Shown: positions 24,519 to 36,748, numbered from the stretch's first letter. The stretch is 64,000 nt of DNA from Coprinellus micaceus (GCA_951394405.1 OX596336.1:1054001-1118000); one strand, 5' to 3'. Numbers and translations: made by a program. Notes: generated by a model not told the origin, from the sequence alone.

Positions 24519-26336
24519 ATGTTGCTCTCAAAAGTTCTGGGTGTCATCGTCATCGCCAGGAACGGCGATCGATACAACTACTACCAGGACCCGACCACCT
24601 ACGCGGGCTCTAACACCGAGACCACCGCCCTCGGCGAGGTAAGTTTCTTCTCCGTCTCTTTCTCTCATCCTCTTCGCCACTCGAACGAGCTCGCGCTGAT
24701 TGCGTCCAGGTCGAATCTCATGCCCTCGGCTCCCTGCTTCGCTCGACCTACTTCGACAGCAGGTCTCCCTCCTACATCGAGGGTATCCGCTCCGACCTCG
24801 TCGACAACAACGAGGTCAAGGTCCGCGTGAAGGCTGGCACTGAGGGCTCTGTCGTCTTCGACTCTGCCATCGCCCTTCTCCAGGGCCTCTTCCCTCCCAG
24901 CCCCAACAACAAGATCCAGTTGGCCAACGAGACCACCATCGTTGCCCCTCTCGGCGGTTACCAATACGTCCCTGGTAAGTTCGTTTTGCTTTGTCTTTTG
25001 TTGTCGATCTGAAAACTCATCTGCTGGATAGTTGAGACCGTCGAGCCTGGCAACGACAGGTCCCTTGAGAGCTGGACTGACTGCCCTGCTTTCACCAAGC
25101 ACGTCAAGGACTTCTACGCCTCTGACGACTTCAAGAAGAAGGCCCAGGAGGCTCAGCCCTTCTTCAGGGGCGTTAAGGACTACGTCTTCGGCAGGCCCAC
25201 CACCCTCGAGAACGCGTGGAACGTAGGTCTCTTTGCGGCTTTTGTTCTTTTTGGCTTTACCTGACTGATCAATATCTAGCTCTACGACTTCATCAACTCT
25301 GAGCTTACCCACAACAAGACCTTCGCCCACCGTCTCCCTCCCACTTTCATCGAACAGTCGCGCCACTGGGCCAACTACCACGAGACCGGCGTCTTCTCCG
25401 AGAAGGATATCAACGGTGTCGGTAACAGTAAGTGTCGATCGCACCAGAACCGCGACAATCTCGGTCCTAATGCTCCCCTGCAGTTGCTGGTCGCACCATC
25501 CTCCACTCGATCTTGAGCTCCCTCGAGCGCATCTCCTTCAACGGCGACCCCCTCCAGTTCATGCTCATCGAGACCACCTACCAGCCTTTCATCTCCCTCT
25601 TCTCTCAGACCGGTGTCGCCCAGGACCACCCCGAATTCGCTGGAATCCGTAAGTCCCCTCATTCTATGATCACACCGCACGCATCGCTCATGTATCACAC
25701 GCAGCCGACTACGCCTCTGCCATCGCCATTGAGCTCCGCCGCGGCTCTCCCCCTGACGTCCGCGACTTCTTGCGTTTCCGCTTCAAGAACGGTACTGCCG
25801 ACTCCTGGCACGACGTCCACGTCTTCGGCCACAAGTCCGACGTTCCCTTGACTGAGTTCATCTACCGCGCTGAGGTGCGTTCGGGTCTTCATTCTATACT
25901 ACGCGCTAACCCTCGCTTTCTCCAGAACGCCGCCATCACCAGCAACTCCCAGTGGAAGCAAGTCTGCTCTGCCCGTGGTGTCGTCTCCACCTACATCACT
26001 GAGAAGACCGGCTTCGAGTTCCTCGGCACCCAGACCGCCTTCACCGTCGCATTCGCCATCGTCGGTTTGCTCGGCTTGCACATCCTCGCCAAGCTCGTCA
26101 AGAAGGCCCGTGTCGCCAGGCAGGCCCGTCTCAGGCTCGAGGGAGAGGAGGTGAGTGAGGTGGTCATCAATTACGGCTCGATCGCACACCTTCCCCAAAA
26201 GGGCTCGTGGTATCTTCCTCCTGGCCATGCCGCTCCTCGCGATGAGGAGAGCGTGAGCCCTGGTCATGATGATAACATGGACGAGCGCTCCAGCCTTGCC
26301 GGGTATTATCCTGAGCAGCCCAGGTGGATCATGTGA
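24519..26336 (+). CDS. Histidine-phosphatase-superfamily membrane protein, RNG motif
   Basis: A multi-exon gene begins MLLSKVLGVIVIARNGDR. It continues through ALGEVESHALGSLLRSTYFD, GGYQYVPVETVEPGNDRSLE, an LYDFINSELTHNKTFAHRLP segment, and FGHKSDVPLTEFIYRAE. The membrane helix is FAIVGLLGLHILAKLV, followed by an acidic, Ser-rich cytoplasmic tail ending in a TGA at 26334-26336. The organisation resembles histidine acid phosphatases/phosphoglycerate-mutase-like proteins. However, the catalytic RHG motif reads RNG (R-N-G-D-R), so the phospho-accepting His is missing. I recall other basidiomycete members with the same change but cannot check. The protein may be a pseudophosphatase or use altered chemistry. 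Codon use is strongly C-biased at third positions, suggesting high expression. The last intron is uncertain. Confidence 0.8.
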
Positions 26337-27374
26337 AGGGGGGTCGTGCATCGAGTCGTGGATTTATGATTGGTCCTCCACTGTTGTATTGGAGGCGATT
26401 TGCATTTGCTTACTGGTTTGGTCCTTTTTATTAGAACTTGCCTCGCCCCGTCGTCCAGACCGCTGAGAAGAGGCGCATGCTCTGAACGTTGAACGTTCAT
26501 AGGATGACTGCAGACTGGGTGTTTACGACGAACGCTGGGCGCTGGACACGACCTTGTCACGACCTATTCGCTATTGGCATCATCCCCCATGAACTTTTTA
26601 ACTATTCTCCTGCATCGAACCCACTGTGCCTGAAAGCATGTACTCCATTTTCTCCTTGGCTCCTACAATTGTGTTCTGTTCCTTGTTCTGCATCTTGATA
26701 CACCACCACCCATACACATCTATTCGCCTTGTATTCTGTTTGACTTGCTGTAAATCTCATCGCATTTGCCCTGATGTTCTCGTTCTCGTGCCAGGTGACG
26801 CCGGCTCTTCAGCCAATCTTCAGCAGAAGGCCTTCTAAGTTCCGACTAACACGACGGGTATCTCTCGCCGTTTGTTTCACGGCTGTTGATCTCCTTGAAA
26901 TGATCCCAGCTACGACTCTGCAAATCGTCGTGAAACCGTATTCTAATTTAACTACAAGCTCCTACCTCTGTTTCTACGCCACCCTGCCCTGAAATTGGAG
27001 TAGAGACCGACCAACCCACCTGCTAGCTCAGTGCCTGAGCGGGAGAATGGACATTGCACCTCGAGTCGGCATCAGTATACGGAGTGATCATCTTGCTCGC
27101 TACCCCTTCCACCGCTAGCTTGTACGTTGCTATCTCAACTCTGACAACACGAATTCATTGGTTCTATCAGCATCAGGCCCTGGAGACTCGATTCCTACTT
27201 AAACCGAGTGCTGTATCTGCAAGATGCCGCTTTCCCTCCCCCTCCGCGAGACTTTACGTACCCAGGCCGGCGACGGCAATCCTAAGTTTGCTGGCTCTCC
27301 AGTCTAGCTTCAGACACCCTCGAAATTCTCAGTGTTTACATAGAGCTCGTACATAGGAGCTGAGACTTGCAAGG
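26337..27374. other. Intergenic
   Basis: About 1 kb of pyrimidine-rich plus-strand sequence without a supported gene. Short frames only. Confidence 0.45.
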
Positions 27375-28476
27375 ATGTCAGAGTGCGAAATCTGCTGCTT
27401 GCCCTGCGTGGTAATCGCTGGATGCTTCGGTGAGTGCACTCTTCATCGGAAACGCTCATGCAACCGTAACTGACCGACTCACCAACCTAGGACTATGTTT
27501 AACGGCATCCAGTGGTCCTACCCACCCATGTACTCGAGGTTGTTTCTCGTGCTGTGAGTCTCTCGTCGACCCCAGGGAGTCTATGAGGATGGTTGACCCA
27601 CATACGAAACGACAGGTGGCGATTGTTGTCGAGGAACCAAGCATCGCGACATGGATCAGTTCGTATCCGAGGTAGAACGAGAAATGGTCGACGAGAGGGC
27701 TAGGCAGCAGGCACTGGTACAGCAACAGCCCGACTCCGGACCGTCAATGTCTGTTCCCCGATCAGGGCGCTCTGGAGAAGAGGAACGTCGGAAGTCGAGG
27801 AGCCGCGACGGCCGAGGTGAGTTCTATCGAGTGAGTGGATTGGACGACTAACCGGAATTCGAATGGCAGACAAGGCGAGCCGGATTGACCAACACCAAAA
27901 GACACACGACAAGGTCGAGAAATGGCGTCGGCGGTACGACCACGAGGGAACGGAATCCCCACCAAACCCATACCCTGAATCCTCTGCCGCGCTGGGCCGT
28001 TCCAAGTCAGACCAAAGACTCAATCCCTCAGATCGTTCCAGTCGCCACATTCGAGAGACCCGGTCTGCCGATTTCCGACAATCGGCATATGAGCACGACC
28101 CATCCGCCCCGAGCCCCAACGATGTCAACTACCCTCCCTCCCCTTACACTCCAAGGGATGTTGAAGGGGAGGCTTCCCCAGAATCAGCGCGTGAGGAGCG
28201 ACACCGCGGTCATGAGCGCTACGGCTCGGAGCCGACGGATAGGCGGTCGAGAGGTACGCCCAAACGAGCGGGGAATATGTTATGGTTTATGCTGATTACG
28301 TCCTGTCGCCAGCCCTCTTATCTCCAGCTGACCAACCTGATGAAAGAGCGCCGCAACGAGAGCGAAAGAACAGTCAGCGCAAGACGAACAAATATCCTCC
28401 AATGCCGAACGTGCCTGTCGTCTATGCGACAAGAACGAGGAGTCGAGAGGATCGCGTCGACATACCGCCGAGTTAA
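27375..28476 (+). CDS. Cys-rich N terminus plus disordered Arg/Ser-rich protein
   Basis: Exon 1 encodes MSECEICCLPCVVIAGCFG. It joins by a GTGAGT intron to LCLTASSGPTHPCTRGCFSC, and by a second to CGDCCRGTKHRDMDQFVSEV. About 14 Cys thus cluster in the first 50 residues, mixed with a short hydrophobic patch. The rest is hydrophilic, rich in Arg/Glu/Ser/Pro (ERRKSRSRDGR, KTHDKVEKWRRRYDHEG, NYPPSPYTPRDVEG), with two more introns. It ends VDIPPS with a TAA at 28474-28476. The Cys cluster could be palmitoylated and membrane-tethering or bind metal. I do not recognise the family. Confidence 0.62.
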
Positions 28477-28862
28477 GTACGGCTACACCATGTACAGATA
28501 CGCCGATACCCTTTAGATGGAATCCCGGACCTATGCACATCTACTGATATTATTTAACCTCCAAGTTATGACCTGAAGCGCTGGGTGAGAAGGCAGTTGG
28601 TCAGCTGGTCCTACATCTCTAGGCTTCGCGAAAACGGAGACCACTTTCACCGTTGGGCGGAAGAATTCGAAGGAATGGCCCCCTGAGAGCGCGCTAGAAC
28701 TGTTGAAGAGAGATAGAAATTGCTTCGACACATGGCTGCCAGTGTTCGTGGGCCTCTACGCATCTAAGGTCCGCTTATATATAGAGAGAAGGGAGGAGCA
28801 CTCAAGAAGGACACACCTTCGAGTTCATTGCTCTCCGAGCCGTTCGCCAGCCTGTAGTGATC
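28477..28862. promoter_or_regulatory. Intergenic/promoter with TATA (28776-28784)
   Basis: The gap upstream of the small secreted protein gene holds a TATATATAG-like box about 80 bp before the ATG at 28863. Nothing else seen. Confidence 0.5.
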
Positions 28863-29501
28863 ATGCACCACCAAGCCTTAGGACTTCTCGCACTTGCGGG
28901 GTTCGCAGTGGGCGTTGCCGTCCACTCTCCGGCACCCATGAAACGAGCTGAGTGGATCACCGAGTCGACGTGGACGCCGTACGATGTGGGAGCAGGATAC
29001 ACGTTAGTCAGATCTTTTGCTTGTTAGCAAGTGTGGATGGTTGACAAGAACCCAATTTAGTGGCGCATGTGGACGATTCATCTATTCAAGCGAATTCGTG
29101 GGTCCTCTTCCTCTGGTAGGACCTTCGTTTGGGAGAGGTCGCTGACCACACTTCAGGGCGTCGCAATTAGCGCCGAGGTGCGACATCTCACCCTGATCTC
29201 ACCCGCGCACAAGCTCAGCTACTCACGTCACCCATTATGCAGGACTTCCAACCGGCCCTCTGCAACCGCATCGTATCTCTCAAGTCAGGCGGGAAGAGCG
29301 CCTATTCCCAGATCCTGGACGTCGTGAGTTACGAGTCACTTCTCTCCCTCGTCCTGCACTGACCCGACAACTTTCTTCCCCATTCCCCAGTGCACGAACT
29401 GTGCCAAAGGAGACCTCAACGTGACCCAACACCTCTTCAAGTTCTTCAGTCCGGACGACAGCACACCCATTGTTGGCGAATGGCAGCTCGCGAGCGACTG
29501 A
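28863..29501 (+). CDS. Small secreted RlpA-like double-psi beta-barrel protein
   Basis: A clear signal peptide (MHHQALGLLALAGFAVGVAV) and a short propeptide-like stretch lead to GAGYTGACGRFIYSSEF, then GVAISAEDFQPALCNRIVSL, and CTNCAKGDLNVTQHLFKFF, ending IVGEWQLASD. These are landmarks of fungal RlpA-like/barwin double-psi beta-barrel proteins: GACG start, paired Cys, the D(V/E)C..C....LD/LN box, and a terminal G.W. Several introns of about 50-60 nt separate the exons. The family includes cerato-platanin-like and expansin-like secreted proteins. A target such as cell wall or host protease cannot be decided. Confidence 0.8.
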
Positions 29502-29636
29502 TCTTCCTGTATATATATGAGCTCAATTTGCCGTCGCGATTGTATCGTGTAGAAAGCCAAAATATTGACTGGGGCTCGAGCCAGACTCACCTCGCATTCT
29601 TAAAAGGGTTAATGCGCAGCCTTGGGGTCAAGGGAA

Positions 29637-30320
29637 CTAGTTAAAACTGCAAAAGAAGTGCTCTGAGGCGCGAGCTGGGGTAATAAGTAACTGAACACTC
29701 ACATTGATAGCCCGGTAGGGGTCGTGCTTTGGATGAAAATCCTTCATATACGAGAATACGGGCTTGGAGATGTCGAGCTGCCCATCGTGCTCTTGAACTA
29801 TGCCTGTCTGGAAGGCAGCAAGGTAGGCCAAGTCAAGCTCTGTGGGCACTTTGATCGCCTCTGCGTCTGGGTGGCCGCCGTCCACTTGCTTCTTGCTTCT
29901 GTACCTGCGTGCTCGGGTAGTGAAGAACAGACCAAGGATTCTTTCGGAATCTTTCTCGTGTTCGCGAACTAAGGGTCCAGGTTATGAACCAGACGTGGCA
30001 AACTAAGACACGATAGGAGGGCTCATACCTCGCATAGGTGGCGGCTTGAACGTCCCTCGACTCTGGAGAACCCGCCTCCTCCACGAGTCATACGCGTCCA
30101 CATGGGTCATCACGTCGTACCTTTTCTGTCCAGAGCCTTTCTCCGAGGGGCGCATATCGGGAACTCCCCTGACGAAGTCTACGAAGTCTGCAGGCGAGAG
30201 TTCCCAACCGCTGTACCAGAGATATTTGCAGGGGGCGGACTTGAGTTTCCGTGCTTTTGTCTCGCTCGATCGAACCTCCTTCGATTCCGAAACAGTCGCG
30301 GCGCTCGCTTGTTCTGCCAT
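29637..30320 (-). CDS. Unknown conserved protein, tandem paralogue A (189 aa)
   Basis: Three exons (30320-30029, 29970-29703, 29646-29637) join in phase to 189 residues. The last exon adds only FN and the stop. Conserved blocks shared with the next gene are KYLWYSGWELSPADFVDFVR, YDVMTHVDAYDSWRRRVLQ, FKPPPMRG, ILGLFFTTRARRYRSKKQVD, GHPDAEA, DLAYLAAFQTGIVQEHDGQ and FHPKHDPYRAIN. There is no signal peptide or membrane span; it is predicted soluble, mixed alpha/beta. I do not recognise the family. Both paralogues lie head-to-tail, indicating local duplication. Confidence 0.75.
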
Positions 30321-30556
30321 GGTGTTTCTTGGAGAGAGTGCGAATGTGGTGGCCCGGGTCTATGAGTCGGCCGTGAGAAACGAGCATCTCGCCTTGTGGT
30401 CAGGCCGCCAGACGCGACCGTGACGTCACGCGTTAGCGCCCACCACAACGGCGTCATGTTGTGACAACATGAGGACGAGATATGTGTATGAAGGTAGCGT
30501 ATCAACAGTAAATACAGAAAAATGACGGAAAGTACACTCCGACGGGTGAGAGTGGC

Positions 30557-31230
30557 TCAGAACTGGAAGAAAGGTCAGCCAGGGGTATACCATCGCTACC
30601 AGATGGGCACCTACATTGACAGCCCAATAGGGATCGTGTTTCGGATGGAAGCCCTTGATATAAGAGAAGAAGGCTTTCGAGGTATCAACCTGGCCGTTGT
30701 GGTCTTGGACTACGCTCTCTTGAAAGGCAGCGAGGTAAGCCAGGTCGCGCTCAGTGGGCTTTGTAACCGACTCTGCCTGAGGATGGCCGTCTTCCACTTG
30801 CTTCTTGGTTCTGTATTCAAGCCCTCGAACAGCAAAGAATAGACCGAGGACGTAGTCCTTCTTCTTTTTGTTGTCCTCTCGAACTGGGGGCGGTTGTTAT
30901 AAAAGAGATGCACCGAAATGAAGCTAGGACAAACGTACCCCGCAGAGGTGGTGGTTTAAACACCCCTCTCTGTTTGAGGACACGTAGTCTCCATGTATCA
31001 TACGCGTTCACGTAGACCATTACGTCGTGTTTTGGTTTAGGTGCAGTGTCGTTGTCAGGGGGCCGCATACTAGGAACCGCCCTGACGAAGGCTATGAAGT
31101 CAGCAGGGGAGAGCTCCCAGCCACTAAACCAGAGATATCGTGGAGGGGACTTGGTTTTCCGTGCTACCGGCTTCCCGGATTGTGCCCCTTGCGAATCGGT
31201 AAGGGTGTGGGCAACTGTCGGCTCCGACAT
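30557..31230 (-). CDS. Unknown conserved protein, tandem paralogue B
   Basis: Same exon layout as paralogue A: exon 1 from ATG 31230 (MSEPTVAHTLTDSQ), exon 2 with YVLGLFFAVRGLEYRTKKQV and FHPKHDPYWAVN, and a minute last exon (F, stop TGA at 30559-30557) after a GTAGGT...CTTCCAG intron. Without that intron the frame would read on to 30426, but the conserved intron in paralogue A argues for splicing. Identity to A is highest in the YLWFSGWELSPADF and FKPPPLRG blocks. Function unknown. Confidence 0.75.
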
Positions 31231-31304
31231 GGCGGTACGCTAAATGATAGTCGTGGAACTGTGCCAAGGGGCGTGCGAGCGTGTAGACCAGTATTTGTTC
31301 GGGG

Positions 31305-31312
31305 ATATATAA
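31305..31312 (-). promoter_or_regulatory. TATA box of paralogue B
   Basis: TTATATAT on the minus strand lies about 75 bp upstream of the ATG at 31230. Confidence 0.5.
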
Positions 31313-31651
31313 GGAAGGTGTGACTGGCGCCGCGATTGAGCTGAGCCCCCTGCTGCCTCGTCGACAATAATCGTGCATTCAACGGAATCATATGGTAGAA
31401 CAGATTCGTAGTCTATGTGGCCGAAAGATCTCGCTCACCTCCGACATTGGCATCGTCCAATGTCATGCCCGGAATCGTGTAGCGAATGAAAAACAGAACT
31501 GAAATGCGAACGTGAACGTGAATGTGAGCACTGGGGATGGCAACGGAAGGGGGAAGAAATAGTGGAACGGAAAAGGATACAGTACATGATGTGAAATACT
31601 TGTTCTAGTCCAAAATACAATGGGGGCCGAGGGAGACGTGTCGCCAGTTCA
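31313..31651. other. Intergenic
   Basis: The stretch between the promoter of paralogue B and the 3' end of the large acidic-protein gene. No other feature seen. Confidence 0.45.
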
Positions 31652-34600
31652 TCACGAAGCCGTCGTTTTCTGTCGCTTTGGAGGTGAAGGTGGCCGGACA
31701 GTATATTCTCGCAGGTCGTCCGCTAGAGAAGACACCGCTCGCGGAACGGTATCATCTAGCCCAGCAACCGAAACGGTACGTCCCGCATGGTCCAACTCGC
31801 GTTCCTGGTCATCGCAGGACCTCTTCCTCGCGGATCGGATCGGCGTAGCCGTGGGTTTCGTAGGGTGCATTGGAGTCGTGACGGACTTGGTGTCGTTGAA
31901 GACATCCACGTCTTGGATGTCAATCTCAACGACCTCGTCTTCGTCGTCTTCGTCCTCATCAGGAGGATGATAGATGACCTTCTCGAACCTCGGATCGTTT
32001 GACTCAACCTCGACACAGAGGTCAGTTTCTGCAGCGATCCTCATGTACTCTTCCTCGTCGGCACTGGCACTCTCGTATTCCTCTTCCTCCTCTTCCTCTC
32101 GCCGGGGCAAATCAGGCTTGATAGGCCTGAGACGAATGGCGGGAATCCGGTATGGCTGTTGCTGTTGCTCTTCCCCGTCTTTCCTGGGGCTGGGAGGTGG
32201 AGGCGCTGTCCGTTCTCGCTCGTACTGCACCCTCTGTTCTTGGTGAGGGGCCGTCGAGTACTCTGTAGCATCGGAGCTCGCATGTCCGCGTCGCCTTTGC
32301 TCCGCCATCGCCGCTGCCATCGCCGCCCGCTCACAGATCCGGCAACGACACTGATACAGTGGCGCGGTCGCTTCACGCCATACCTAACGGATAACATGGA
32401 CGTGATTAATGAGCTCAATAGAACCTCCCAAAGCGGAACTAGTACTCACCGACTTGAGAGTGACCATGGTATAATGAGGAAAACCTTCGAGCGTTAGAGG
32501 GACGTAGGGGATAGGCCGCAGGATTTTCGGAGAGTCGAGCACAGGGGCCACGGGTATCCGGACAGGTGGTTCGTTGTCGTATTCCGCACAATCAACATCC
32601 TCATCTTGCTCCGATACACCCTTCGCGACCGCCTTGCCTTTCGACGACCGTTCTTCAAGAGGCACGCTGCTACTCGGTGGAGGAGACGGCGTCGTTTGGA
32701 GAGTTGTCGTCGATAGGACTGGGCTTGTGCTGCTCCCGCTGGAGGTTCCATCCTCTTCGCCAGGACCCTCGGACGGGGTGGACGTCGACCCGGCAGTGTA
32801 AACCGGCCCTGAATCCACCTCTCCATCCTGGGTCTTCCTCCGCTTTTTAGGAGGGGATTCCGTCGTTGGCGTGGCAGTCGCCTGAACTTCATGGTCTCCA
32901 TGAGCGGCTCGTCCAGTTCCCGTAGAACCGGGGTCAACGTGCACTAGGACGCGGGAAGTATCCCTCTTCCTCTTCGCAGCTGCGTTCTCTTCAGCCTCCC
33001 GGACGTTCCTCCTCTTCTCCAACCAGTCGAAGCCATCCCACCAAACCCCCTCTTCCTCCCTAAGGACCTTCACGACGTCCTCTAGCGTCATCCTCGACGC
33101 AATGAGGGCAGGATCTCTCAGCCCTTTCCTCTTCCCTGCGGGTCCCATCGAGCGCTTCCTTTTCCGACTTTTAGACTCGCTCGAAGACGCCGAAGAAGTC
33201 GATTCTGTCCTGCTCCGTCGCTGAGTCTGGCCACCTTGGAACACATCCTCAGGGAAAGCCGCAGCCCCGCACTCGATCACAAGCTTCCTGACCACGTTGC
33301 GCATAGCAGGGAGTAGGGCGATTCCCATTTGTTTTTGGTGCGCGTGATAGGTTTGTTCGGCTTGGGAGAACGTCAGGGGGCCAGGTTCGACGACCGTTTT
33401 CCATCGAGGGCGGGATTCTTCTTCCGACTCGGAGTTGGATGTCGTATAATTGCCTTCATCGGTCTCCTTCTCGATGGCCCACGGACACGGGTGGAGGGCC
33501 ATAACCCATCCTTCTTTCCTAGCATCCTTCCCGCTGCTCTCGCCGCCCTCGCTGACTGCGCCCCCCTCATATTCGGAATACTGCACATCCCGCCTATACA
33601 CCTTGTCGTTCTGGTACCACACGTCTGCTGGACTGATCCAATACCCATCCAAGATCTTCGAACGGGTCCAATCGTCCAACGCGAGCTGCAGCACGCTCTT
33701 TTCGACAGTTTGCATCACAGAAGCGTCCTCCTCTTCATCCTCTTCCTCTTCCTCCTCCTCAAAATGGTCGTCCGATATGTCGCTTCGCGCATACGTAAGG
33801 GATCGCGCGTCGTGTTCAACTTCGTCGAAGCGTTCTAGCTCAGCGTCGTCCAGAGAGATAACAGTCGTGGTAGTCGTGTTCGTTTGAGGGGAAGATGTAG
33901 GGTAGTACGTAGTTGGGTAGGTGGTTGTTTCGGGCCCGAACTGGATCGTGGCGGGGGGCTCGTACCTCTGCCTCTCCTCACGCTGTTGCATGTGAGGCGG
34001 GAGGGGCCGTTCCACAGGTGGGCTCGGTGTCCTTGCTCGTTTTTGTACGGCTCGGATTTCATCATACTCCCCCTCTTCCCGCTCCCGCTCCTCCCTCTCG
34101 AGTTGAACGGCGAGTTCCATGTCCAAGGCTAGCTGTGCGCGTTCGCGTTCCGAGTCGTTCTGATCGACGCCGTCTTCGACTTGCAAGCGAGTATCGGGAT
34201 CTCGGTGATGTTCGTAGGGCCTGTCCTGCGCGTGAATCCTAGCCTGCTCCCCTCTTCCATCCCCGCTGACCCCACTCATGACGCTCTCCCCTACTGCGCT
34301 AGACACCCACCTCCTGGCCGCCAGCGCTTGGGACATCAATTCCCGAAGCCTTGTGTGCTTCTGTAGCCAATGCTTCTCCCTCGCCGTCGTCAGAACCTCC
34401 GTGATGGTCCCTTCCGCCATGTCCACAAACCCTTCCACCGCATGCCTAATCTCCCAGTCTGTCGAGTTCTGGAGGAGGGTATGGAGAGACGGAATAGGGA
34501 GCCATGGGCGACTATTATTATGAGGAAGATCCTGGGGAGCCGGGCCACCTATTGCTTCGCGATCCGATGGCTGCATGCACGCTTTCTGCCATAACCATTC

Positions 34601-35564
34601 CAAACGGCAGCTCTTGCACGTTGCCTCGATCCCCGGCCACATCTCCTCGTCCTCGTTCTCCATGCACGCGATTTCCATGATTTGCGCGCTTATCACGTTT
34701 TGGTGTTGCTGCATGACGGCGTGCGGGCTAATTCCAGGACCGAAGCTGATCAGACTTTGCAGGGCAGCTGTTTCAAGGGTTGGGTTATCGCGTAGGCAGG
34801 AGCCACAGAACGAGGCCTTGCGCTTCTCGTGGTCACGGCATACAGGAATCGAGCCGAGCCATGAAGTATACGCCGTTGGGCGCCGGTGGCCTATACCATG
34901 TTAGCATAGGCGAGGAGAGGGGGTGGACCGCACGTACCATTTGGCAAGGTAAAGCCGTAGCTTGACGTGGGCGAATTTATCCTACACACAATGCAGCTAC
35001 ATGACAAGATGTATCGCAAGTGCCTCCAGGGCGTCACCTGTGCCTGTGCCTTGCCCGCCCTCGGCTGCCGCTGGGAATGGGGGCTCATTCTGCCGGACGA
35101 GTGCTGTGGTTGCGCGGCCCACATATACGAGCCAAATATATTGGCCGGGTCGAGATGGGGGATACTCGTTGACCATATGCTATGGGTTTGGACTACGGGG
35201 GGCTTAATATAGGATGGAGGAGAAACTCGGCATACTCACGAGCGCGATGCCACCCTGTACACACGGACATGATGTTCCTCTCCAGCAGAAGGCTGTCCCT
35301 AATCGCCGTATACACCAGCCGCTGGGGCCAGTGCTCGTAGGTCTCCCATGTATGGGGCACATATGCCGTCGCCTGGATGTGGAGGAGATAGTAGGTCCCG
35401 ATGAGTCTGGAAGAAGGTCAGGGCGCGATGGGCAACGAATAGCGGGCTCCAACTTACCTGATCAGCTCCTCTGGCAGTTGAGGCCATGACCTACGAGTAG
35501 CCTTGCCTTTGTAGACGAAATCCCTCTCCTCCCCAGCCATCGTCGGACCAGAGTTGTCCGCCAT
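31652..35564 (-). CDS. Very large acidic protein with F-box-like N terminus
   Basis: The ATG at 35564 starts MADNSGPTMAGEERDF. An F-box-like segment follows (RSWPQLPEELIRLIGTYYL, then WPQRLVYTAIRDSLLLERNI, SVCTGWHRAL), and then Cys pairs (YILSCSCIVCRI, VCRDHEKRKASFCGSCLRD, CKSCRLEW). After one long exon of about 770 codons, the frame joins by a short intron to VWREATAPLYQCRCRICERA and a Glu/Asp-rich tail ending KTTAS. The middle holds Glu runs, nuclear-localisation-like basic runs (KSRKRKRS) and Ser/Thr/Pro-rich disorder. Total about 1,150 aa or more. I recognise the N-terminal part as a basidiomycete family without assigned function. Introns between 34.7 and 35.3 kb are approximate. Confidence 0.7.
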
Positions 35565-36740
35565 TGTTGTCGTTGATCAATGAATGCTGTTGACGTTGGT
35601 GAAAGGATAGTCACGGTTCCTCGGCCTTGTTATAGGCGACGGTCGCGGTATATGCACTCCTCAACAGGAAAATTGGCCTTGTACCGCCCCAACTGTCCAA
35701 CAAAGAGAACGATAACCCTGAATGACGCCCACGGATCCGTCGAATAGCTGCCGGTATAGGTTTGGGGGTGGACAAAGACAACCTTGTCGTCGTTTGCTCG
35801 TCGTGGACGCGGTCAAATGTCTCCCTACTGCTCTGCACACTTCTTACGACGCGCTTCCCGTCCTGCCTCGCCTAACGATAGGGGCCTTCACAGCTTCCTC
35901 GTGCTCGGTTTCCCAGCAATCGCGTTGGAGGTGTCGATCCTTGGCGTCCACAGCAGTCGTCAAGGTTGGTGACCTTATCGACCGTGTCCGGGGCTATTCT
36001 GCGCGGTATCGTCGTCGATGAACGCGGTGGTCAGTCGCAGGCGACGTCGGTACCTGTGGAGGGCAAAAACAAATAGCGGCGCGATTTACGCTTGCTGACG
36101 ACGTCGATGATGGCGACATCCAACAATGGCGACACTGTCACGCGCACGGACCAGGTGCTCAAGCGCCCAAACGTTGAGTCACCGTTGATCTCGCTTCTCT
36201 TCCTCCATTATGTCCTGACAAATTCTCCGCAGGTTCTCTATTCAGAAGGTGAGGGCGGCTGATGTTCTACTTCGCCTCCACTCCACCATGGTGACGAAAC
36301 AGCCTGGGGCTCGCTATTGTTCTCGGGGCACAGCGGACGACCTTGTTCCTTCTCTGGTACCTGTGGATCTGCTTCACTGTGGCAACTGTCAGTCGGAGTA
36401 CACAGATAAAGGAGGATTCCTTCCTCGAGTATAATAACTCGAGTTGTTATGTCCGACAGAATCAAGATCACCTGCCACTGCTTGCACACGCTTCCCTTAT
36501 TCTCCAGCGCCAGGCGCTTGCTACCCGAGGGAGTGCCTTAACCCGAATTAGTATCCCAACATCGTCATCTCACACACTTGCTCTTATTCTTTGCCTCGAA
36601 ACGCTTGACAGGCTCTCGAAGACGCCCACAGAACCCCGACTTAGCCGCTCGTTCCATTGTCTGCGACACTTGGTATACGGCATTGCGACAGTCGCTGCGA
36701 GCCCCTCGGATAGTATTGTATAGCATCTCTTCCTCTGGAT
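35565..36740. other. Intergenic
   Basis: About 1.2 kb. Plus-strand frames at 35722-36021 and 36343-36723 lack domains, and the second begins with a non-ATG codon. No gene supported. Confidence 0.45.
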
Positions 36741-36748
36741 TATAAAAG
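36741..36748 (+). promoter_or_regulatory. TATA box of small Pro-rich gene
   Basis: TATAAAAG lies 71 bp upstream of the ATG at 36819, supporting transcription of this small gene. Confidence 0.6.

Noticed and set aside
24665..25444. 259-codon minus-strand frame
   Set aside because: Antisense shadow caused by strong third-position C bias of the phos­phatase-like gene.
33329..33887. Plus-strand frames of 145-169 codons
   Set aside because: Antisense to the large acidic protein; composition reflects complementary Glu/Asp codons.
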